Source: Chloroflexota bacterium
GTDB taxonomy: Bacteria; Chloroflexota; Anaerolineae; Promineifilales; Promineifilaceae
Length of the DNA stretch: 64,000 nucleotides
Direction: 5' to 3'
Assembly (NCBI GenBank): GCA_014584575.1
Contig: JACTMP010000045.1
Coordinates: 1 to 64,000 of the forward strand
Part shown: piece after piece, positions 58,542 through 64,000 of the stretch
How positions within the stretch are numbered: position 1 is the first letter of the stretch
How the letters are laid out: each line of letters opens with the position of its first letter
Translations under genes and position numbers: made by a program
Notes under the pieces: generated by a model
What the model saw: the letters and a program-made list of their open reading frames with translations, nothing else
Databases searched by the model: none
What the model was told of the DNA's origin: nothing

Positions 58542-60263
58542 CTAATGATTCCCATGCGCTACGGCCGCGCCGGACTTGCCTACCAGAAAGTCGAAATCTG
58601 CACCCAGGTTGGCCTGCTGCACATGTTCCAGGAAGAGGCTGACGTAGCCGCGTTCGGTGTGCGGCGGGCGGGGTCGCCAGGCAGCCCGGCGGCGGGAAAG
58701 TTCGGCGGCAGGCACATCAAGATGCAGCCGACGGCCGTCCACATCCAGCTCAATCATGTCCCCGTTTTGCACCAGCGCCAGCGCGCCGCCAATGGCTGAT
58801 TCCGGGGCCACGTGCAAAACGACGGTGCCATAGGCGGTGCCGGACATACGGCCGTCGGAAATCCGCACCATATCCGTCACCCCCTGCTTGAGCAATTTGG
58901 CGGGCAGGCCAAAATTCCCCACCTCCGGCATGCCCGGATACCCCTTTGGCCCTACCTGCTTTAGAACCAGCACACAATCCGCGTCCACGTCCAGGTCGGG
59001 GTCATCAATGCGGGCGTGGTAATCGTCAATGTCCTCAAAGACCACTGCCCGCCCGCGATGGTGCATCAGGTCTGGCGTGGCCGCCGACGGTTTGATGATG
59101 GCCCCGTCTGCACACAAATTGCCATAGAGTACGGCCAGCCCGGCATTTCGTTTAATGGGTTGTTCAAAGGGGGCGATGACATCACGGCCGTAACACGGCG
59201 CACCCTCTGTATTTTCACCAATGGAACGGCCCGTCACCGTTAAGGCATTCAAATGCAGCCGTTCCGCCAACTCTTGCACGACCACCGGGACGCCGCCCGC
59301 GTAGTAAAAGTCTTCCATCAAAAATTGGCCGGAGGGCATCAGATTGACCAGCAGCGGCAAATGACTGCCCAGGCGATCAAAGTCGTCCAGCGCCAGTTCC
59401 ACCCCCACCCGCCCGGCAATGGCCAGCAGATGCACCACAAAGTTAGACGAGCCACCGACGGCGGCATTGACCATGATGGCGTTTTCAAAATTGGCGCGGG
59501 TGAGGATGTGCGACGGCCGTAAATCCTCCTTCACCATTTGCACAATGCGGTTGCCCGTCAGGTGGGCCAGGCGGCGGCGGCGCGAATCGGCGGCAGGGAT
59601 GGCTGCCCCACCGGGCAGCGTCAGCCCCAGCGCCTCCACCATGCAGGCCATCGTTGAGGCTGTGCCCATCGTCATGCAGTGCCCGTCTGAGCGGGACATG
59701 CAGGACTCCGCCTCCATGTAATCTTCCATGGAGATTTTGCCACTGCGCAGGTCATCGGTGAATTCCCAGACCGACGTGCCGGAGCCAATGTCCCGGCCAC
59801 GATACTTGCCGTTGAGCATCGGGCCGCCGGGCAAAACGATGGTGGGAATGTCCACGCTGCACGCGCCCATGACGGTGGAGGGGGTGGTTTTGTCACAGCC
59901 CGTCAGCAGCACCACGCCATCCAGCGGGTTGGCGCGGATGGTCTCTTCCACGTCCATGCTCGCCAGATTACGGTAGAGCATGGTGGTAGGCCGCATCAGC
60001 ACCTCACCCAACGACATCACCGGGAATTCCAGCGGGTAGCCGCCCGCTTCATACACGCCCCGTTTGACCATCTCCGCCAGGATGCGGAAGTGGGCGTTGC
60101 AGGGCGTCAGGTCGCTCCAGGTGTTACAGATGCCGATGACGGGACGGCCGTCAAACATCTGATCGGGATGCCCCTGATTTTTAATCCAACTGCGGTGGGT
60201 AAACCCCAACACATCCCGGTTGCCAAACCATTCATGGCTGCGAAGGTTTATTTTGTCTTTCAT
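58542..60263 (-). CDS. IlvD/Edd-family dehydratase, sugar-acid type
   Basis: 573 residues. SHEWFGNRDVLGFTHRSWIKNQG, VIGICNTWSDLTPCNAHFR, LLTGCDKTTPSTVMGACSVDIPTIVLPGGPM and SDGRMSGTAYGTVVLHVAPESAIGGAL (all in part) match the [2Fe-2S] arabinonate/xylonate dehydratase branch rather than housekeeping IlvD, so it more likely acts on a sugar acid than in the nearby valine pathway. ATG at 60263 (MKDKINLRSHEWF) is chosen; the frame to 60356 reads the methyltransferase gene. It overlaps the methyltransferase stop by 32 bases. Confidence 0.92.
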   Translation of the reverse strand: MKDKINLRSHEWFGNRDVLGFTHRSWIKNQGHPDQMFDGRPVIGICNTWSDLTPCNAHFRILAEMVKRGVYEAGGYPLEFPVMSLGEVLMRPTTMLYRNLASMDVEETIRANPLDGVVLLTGCDKTTPSTVMGACSVDIPTIVLPGGPMLNGKYRGRDIGSGTSVWEFTDDLRSGKISMEDYMEAESCMSRSDGHCMTMGTASTMACMVEALGLTLPGGAAIPAADSRRRRLAHLTGNRIVQMVKEDLRPSHILTRANFENAIMVNAAVGGSSNFVVHLLAIAGRVGVELALDDFDRLGSHLPLLVNLMPSGQFLMEDFYYAGGVPVVVQELAERLHLNALTVTGRSIGENTEGAPCYGRDVIAPFEQPIKRNAGLAVLYGNLCADGAIIKPSAATPDLMHHRGRAVVFEDIDDYHARIDDPDLDVDADCVLVLKQVGPKGYPGMPEVGNFGLPAKLLKQGVTDMVRISDGRMSGTAYGTVVLHVAPESAIGGALALVQNGDMIELDVDGRRLHLDVPAAELSRRRAAWRPRPPHTERGYVSLFLEHVQQANLGADFDFLVGKSGAAVAHGNH

Positions 60264-61794
60264 GATATTCTGCTCTCTTTTCCAGCAACATAAGCTGTTT
60301 TGCGTGACTATCCCTAACGATTTCACTATCTCTTGCTGGTAACCACTCTTGCCCAAGCTCTTTCGCCAGCGCCAGCAAGTTTAGTCGGCCAAGCACTTTA
60401 GCGGTAACAGGTCTTTTAGCATCCCAGAAAATAAACGCTTGGTAAAATTGTTGTGCTGGCTCCGAATTCAACAGGGAGGCGATGAAGTGGGCTTCTGTTT
60501 CACTCTGGCAGGGCAAAAAATAGCAAGTGTCATCCAACACAACTGGTTCATCTTCATAAGGGCCAATGACGACAAAATCCAGCTTCTTATACAAACCAGA
60601 AACAGCGACTTTCCAGGGGGAAAAAGTGTAATTGCCTACACCAAAGATTGAGAAACGTGGTCGTTTCTTATAAATTTCACTCTTCCTACTATCCAAAAGA
60701 TGACCGTGTTCTTTCAAATAAGCCCAGGTTCGTGGGGCAGTATGGCTGATAGTCAATGTATTGTCATTTACGGAATGTTGTGTCACCAGCATCCATCGGG
60801 AGGGCACCGGAAAAGGTTTTGCCACGTCTGAGCTTTTTAGCATGGGGTAAAGGTAGGTGCTTTCCAGTTCATAACTTTTATGCAACTTGTTTTTATATAA
60901 GTTTCCAACTTTCTCAAACTCCATCACTTGCGCACAATCATGTTTGATGCCAGAACGCCATTTGTAATGAACACCGTCAGCACATTGTAGCCGCTGCCAC
61001 CGTTCATAAAATTCCACATTGGCAATCAGTTGGCCGTCACGATATCCGATTTGGGTCAGCAGTGAGTTCGATGAAAGGCCATAGTAGACGGGGCATGATT
61101 GGGAGTGCGTTGTCTCTCTGGTATCCAAAATAAGCAGACAGGCAGCAACGGCCGTATGAAAAACCTGTTGAGCCTCAATGAGATGGATGCTGGCGTTGCC
61201 AGGTTGGGCTGGGTTTTGCCAGGTATGTCGTAACAATTTGCGGGCTACGGCCGTTTTGCACAGGATGGCAATAACACCCTGACGGTACTTTAACCATTCA
61301 AATATCTTCAATAACATCCATTCTGAGATGTCAAAATTGCTTGCGCCGGTAATAGCTTCTATCCCTGAATAATTTTGGAAATTACTTTTAGGCGGCAAGT
61401 TGCGACTACCGATTGAAGACAGTTCTGTATTGGTGGCCCACGGCGGGTTGCCAATGATTAACAAGGGGTCAGGTAAGCTGATTAAAATCTCCTGCCAGTT
61501 TGTGAAAAAGAAGTCAGCCTCGATAACCTTTACTTTATCCTGATCAGTTCGGGAAGCTATTTGTTTTTTTAGAAGTTCAATATAAGTAGGGTTAATCTCT
61601 GCACCAACGGCCGTCTGAGCCGATCCAAACTGATCCAGAGCAGCCAGTAAAAAATTGCCCAGGCCACAAGTTGGCTCCACAATGGAGGCAGGCTCAATAC
61701 CCAAAGAGGCTAAAAAGGCACAAATTTCTCTGGCAAACCAGAGAGGCGTTTGAAAATCACCAAATTCAGCTTTGGTCACCTTAGATGAACTCAT
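60232..61794 (-). CDS. Type II DNA methyltransferase (N6-adenine/N4-cytosine, NPPW)
   Basis: About 520 residues. SAM motif VEPTCGLGNFLLAAL (about 45), catalytic motif IIGNPPWATN (about 115), then an ordered target-recognition region to the C-terminus with YLYPMLKSSDV and PCQSETEAHFIASLLNS, a layout of stand-alone type II and Eco57I-like enzymes. NPPW indicates exocyclic amino methylation. ATG at 61794 overlaps the restriction gene stop (ATGA). Base composition is lower in GC than neighbours, but several ACGGCCGT octamers occur in it. Confidence 0.9.
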   Translation of the reverse strand: MSSSKVTKAEFGDFQTPLWFAREICAFLASLGIEPASIVEPTCGLGNFLLAALDQFGSAQTAVGAEINPTYIELLKKQIASRTDQDKVKVIEADFFFTNWQEILISLPDPLLIIGNPPWATNTELSSIGSRNLPPKSNFQNYSGIEAITGASNFDISEWMLLKIFEWLKYRQGVIAILCKTAVARKLLRHTWQNPAQPGNASIHLIEAQQVFHTAVAACLLILDTRETTHSQSCPVYYGLSSNSLLTQIGYRDGQLIANVEFYERWQRLQCADGVHYKWRSGIKHDCAQVMEFEKVGNLYKNKLHKSYELESTYLYPMLKSSDVAKPFPVPSRWMLVTQHSVNDNTLTISHTAPRTWAYLKEHGHLLDSRKSEIYKKRPRFSIFGVGNYTFSPWKVAVSGLYKKLDFVVIGPYEDEPVVLDDTCYFLPCQSETEAHFIASLLNSEPAQQFYQAFIFWDAKRPVTAKVLGRLNLLALAKELGQEWLPARDSEIVRDSHAKQLMLLEKRAEYHERQNKPSQP

Positions 61795-62450
61795 TTTCCC
61801 AGAATTTTCCGAACACCTTCCACCTGACCGGCTACTTCTATCACTCGGCGGTATTGCAACCGCCATTGCAAAGCATTGGAAATGGTCAGGTAGCCGATTG
61901 ATGGTGGGTTTGCCAGTATCTCTTCAGCCAGTTGGTAAGCTTCAACATCATGGATAGGCAAGTACCGCTCCAGTAGAAACGCGCTTATATCGTCAACGTT
62001 GCCGTTGTTATCAATAATTTTGAGCAGACCCAAAGTGGTCTGGTAATCGGCCGTTCGATGGCTTTCCACAAAAGTTGTGTGTAATATGTTCAACTTTGAA
62101 GATTGATTTTGAAGGTCATCTATCTTGTCGTACACAAAAATCAACAACGAATAACCCAGGCCGTATATCTTCTGCCGCGCCGATTTGAAGGGACAAGAAG
62201 ATTGAGGTTGAGTAATTCTGGTAACTTTCAGATCAACATTCAATGCAGGAAAATCTATGCCTGTAGCGGAACTACCATGAATAAACAGGTACTTGTCCCT
62301 AAGATACTGTTGAAATTTGTGTTCCAGATAAGTTCCAATTGCCTTTCCATCTGTAATCCCATACAACCCCGGTTCAGTATGAGCTGATTCGTGATGGGCA
62401 AATATCTCCGCTTCATTACAAAGCAAATTAACAGTCAAGTCTGGCTTCAT
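61791..62450 (-). CDS. Type II restriction endonuclease partner
   Basis: 219 residues. GTYLEHKFQQYL and GIDFPALNVDLKVTRITQPQSSCPF contain a plausible PD-(D/E)XK core (Asp in GIDFP, then VDLK). This motif plus direct four-base overlap with the methyltransferase gene marks a type II restriction enzyme. ATG at 62450 has AAGGA upstream; a TTG at 62468 would precede it. Recognition site unknown. Confidence 0.82.
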   Translation of the reverse strand: MKPDLTVNLLCNEAEIFAHHESAHTEPGLYGITDGKAIGTYLEHKFQQYLRDKYLFIHGSSATGIDFPALNVDLKVTRITQPQSSCPFKSARQKIYGLGYSLLIFVYDKIDDLQNQSSKLNILHTTFVESHRTADYQTTLGLLKIIDNNGNVDDISAFLLERYLPIHDVEAYQLAEEILANPPSIGYLTISNALQWRLQYRRVIEVAGQVEGVRKILGK

Positions 62451-62540
62451 AGATATGCTGTCCTTCAAATCTGGCGAATTGTACAGTTTTGTCCGTCACT
62501 GGAACAGCGGCATCTGGTCGCTGTAGTCTGGTTGTTTTGC

Positions 62541-62654
62541 TTAATCCTCTATTTCCGGGCTTAACTCCTGGGACACGGCCGTTGCCACCGCACGATCAGC
62601 CGCCAACAGTTCCAGGGCAGCGGTGGCTTCTTCACCAAATTTTTGATCACTCAT
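62541..62654 (-). CDS. 37-residue small protein upstream of the restriction-modification genes
   Basis: An acidic helical peptide (MSDQKFGEEATAALELLAAD at its start; PEIED at its end). AAGGAG seven bases before the ATG at 62654 is an excellent ribosome site and the main evidence. An ACGGCCGT octamer encodes its TAV. Too short for a helix-turn-helix controller. It ends 90 bases before the restriction gene on the same strand. Function unknown. Confidence 0.6.
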   Translation of the reverse strand: MSDQKFGEEATAALELLAADRAVATAVSQELSPEIED

Positions 62655-62725
62655 GTCAGGTCTCCTTCATTTTTCAGGGCACTATTCCAGCCTATCTGGA
62701 ACAGGAGCAAGCACCAATATATCAC

Positions 62726-64000
62726 TCACTGCGGACTGTCGGCAAAGGTAGCGATGATGAAATACTCCTCGGTACGCTGGAACATCAGCGTGGCCGCTTC
62801 CTGGACAGAAATGTCACCGTAGAAGGCACGCTCCACTTCCTGATCGGCCGTGCGTTCGACCTCTTGCCAGGTGCTAATGACGGGGACGCGCTGTAAATCA
62901 GGGATGGTATCAATAAAAACGCGGTTGCGGGCCGGTGGCAGGTCTGGCTCTAAAAAGGCGGGGGATTCGGCCACCGCGATCAAGGAAGGCACGGTGCGAC
63001 CCGAAGCAGCCACTACTGTTTGCCCTGCAACTGAATTGGCATATTCGATAAAAGTCCAGGCAGCGTCCTTATTCTCGGTTGTGGCCGACAAACAATAGGC
63101 ATCGCTGTGCAAAATACCGGCAGCCGTTTTGTTTTGTGGCAGGGGGGCAATGTCCCAGGTAAACCCCTGAATTTCGCGGTAGGTGGGGGTGCCCCGGCGG
63201 CTGTTCAAATACATGGCCGTCGTCCCGGCGATAAAGCGGCTTTCGCTGTCTTGTGATGCCTCTTCGACACGTCCCGGCGTCACCCCATGCACCTGGTATA
63301 AATCTACAAACCATTGGAACGCTTCCAGCGAAGGGGGGCGGGTCAGCGTCAGCCGGTTGGGGCGGAACTGGTCATCTACAATGGGCGCATTGTTTTGCCA
63401 GATGAAGGGCGCCAGCCGGAAAAGGGTGGGTTCTACTCCCAGCCCATATTGGTCCATAATACCGTCGCCATCATTGTCTTTGGTCAGGGCCACGGCCGTC
63501 GCCACAAAATCATCCCATGTCCAATCATCCGCCGGATACGCCAACCCGGCCGCATCAAATAAATCCTGGTTGTAATACACCACCAGGCTGGAGATGTTTT
63601 GCGGCAGGCACATCAACGTGCCCTGCCAGGTGAAGGATTCCATCGGCCCTTCGTAAAAATCTTCCGGCTGAATGATCTCGCTTTCTTCCAGGTAAGGGCC
63701 TAACGGTTCCAGCAGATTGTTGGCCGCAAAGTTAGCATAACGCCGGTAATTCATCAGCGTGATGTCCGGTGGGCTGCCCCCGGCAAACTCTGTCACCAAC
63801 CGGGTACGGTACTCCTGCTGCGAGGGGATATGCAGCAATTCCACACGAATGTCCGGGTGCGCTTCGTGAAAAGCGTCTACCAGGCTGGCATAGGCATTGT
63901 ATTCGGCCGGGTCACCAAACACCATGAACGAAACATCCTCCGTCTCTGACTGACACGCGGTTAATCCCACTACCAGTATGAAAGAGATGAAAAGAAGCAG
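62726..64000 (-). CDS. Sugar ABC transporter substrate-binding lipoprotein (5' end outside window)
   Basis: At least 425 residues. The window edge cuts the signal peptide: LLLFISFILVVGLTAC is visible, ending in a lipobox. The mature protein is a CUT1-type solute-binding protein: FGDPAEYNAYASLVDAFHEAHPDIRVELLHIPSQQEYRTRLVTEFAGGSPPDI (in part), YYNQDLFDAAGLAYP.DDWTWDDF, and GRTVPSLIAVAESPAFL near the end. Expected sugar or oligosaccharide import; permeases are not in the window. The true start lies beyond 64000; a GTG at 63970 is internal. Confidence 0.9.
   Translation of the reverse strand: MLLFISFILVVGLTACQSETEDVSFMVFGDPAEYNAYASLVDAFHEAHPDIRVELLHIPSQQEYRTRLVTEFAGGSPPDITLMNYRRYANFAANNLLEPLGPYLEESEIIQPEDFYEGPMESFTWQGTLMCLPQNISSLVVYYNQDLFDAAGLAYPADDWTWDDFVATAVALTKDNDGDGIMDQYGLGVEPTLFRLAPFIWQNNAPIVDDQFRPNRLTLTRPPSLEAFQWFVDLYQVHGVTPGRVEEASQDSESRFIAGTTAMYLNSRRGTPTYREIQGFTWDIAPLPQNKTAAGILHSDAYCLSATTENKDAAWTFIEYANSVAGQTVVAASGRTVPSLIAVAESPAFLEPDLPPARNRVFIDTIPDLQRVPVISTWQEVERTADQEVERAFYGDISVQEAATLMFQRTEEYFIIATFADSPQ

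Noticed and set aside
58542-60263. Housekeeping dihydroxy-acid dehydratase (ilvD)
   Set aside because: The N-terminal SHEWFGNRDVLGFTHRSW region and other motifs fit the sugar-acid dehydratase branch better, and it lies away from the ilv cluster.
60232-62450. The iterated octamer as the recognition site of this restriction-modification system
   Set aside because: Nothing in the proteins indicates their target, and a site present every few hundred bases would be an unusual burden; left as a question for methylome data.
1-64000. tRNA or rRNA genes
   Set aside because: No cloverleaf or rRNA-like segment was noticed in the gaps; a covariance search was not possible.

Overview
The window looks like a chromosomal segment of a Chloroflexota bacterium, probably an Anaerolineae-type filament. 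This is an inference from gene content: large MalT-like LuxR regulators, SdrD-type secreted proteins ending in a YLPVIVK-like tail, FhaA/FhaB forkhead proteins and many lipoprotein ABC binding proteins. No rRNA, tRNA, CRISPR array or replication origin was seen. Coding density is high, and most gaps over 60 bp hold inverted repeats.

Layout. 1-11.1 kb is a mixed region: a small coiled-coil protein, a 995-residue MalT-like regulator, a membrane protein with an internal duplication, malate dehydrogenase, an EamA transporter, a YcaQ-type DNA glycosylase, a double GNAT protein and a glutaminyl cyclase lipoprotein. 11.3-16.3 kb has an Lrp/AsnC regulator followed by a complete polyamine-type ABC transporter (binding protein, ATPase, two permeases). 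16.4-20.4 kb has a DUF971 protein, a second MalT-like regulator and a REP-associated tyrosine transposase (RAYT) surrounded by its likely REP palindromes. 20.4-27.6 kb carries three paralogous zinc-free MDR oxidoreductases mixed with small membrane proteins, an XRE regulator, a nitroreductase, a methyltransferase and an alkyltransferase-like repair protein.

27.6-42.1 kb is the metabolic core: a minus-strand branched-chain amino acid cluster in the order leader peptide, ilvB, ilvN, ilvC, leuA, (PNPOx, methyltransferase, MazF-type toxin pair, hydrolase, GNAT), leuC, unknown gene, leuD, cimA. Upstream of ilvB lies a 27-codon leader peptide packed with Val, Leu and Ile codons, followed by an intrinsic terminator and a possible competing pairing. 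This is a classical translation-controlled attenuator. Two toxin-antitoxin modules sit next to 3'-end copies of neighbouring genes (cimA and a methyltransferase), which suggests insertion or rearrangement with partial gene duplication.

42.2-58.5 kb holds two histidine kinases, a PPDK/PEP-synthase N-domain protein, a secreted SdrD-repeat protein, zwf and a PGI-domain protein (oxidative pentose phosphate entry), a CoA-binding protein, a tyrosine phosphatase, an aminotransferase and the FhaA/FhaB pair. 58.5-64 kb has an IlvD/Edd sugar-acid dehydratase overlapping a type II restriction-modification pair, a 37-residue small protein, and the start-truncated end of a sugar-binding lipoprotein.

Two window-wide signals stand out. 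The palindromic octamer ACGGCCGT occurs roughly 125 times by eye (chance expectation about one or two), in all reading frames, like the HIP1 element of cyanobacteria but with another sequence. The gaps are filled with several families of hairpin repeats, some nested inside unrelated outer inverted repeats, and some supplying stop codons or in-frame residues to genes.
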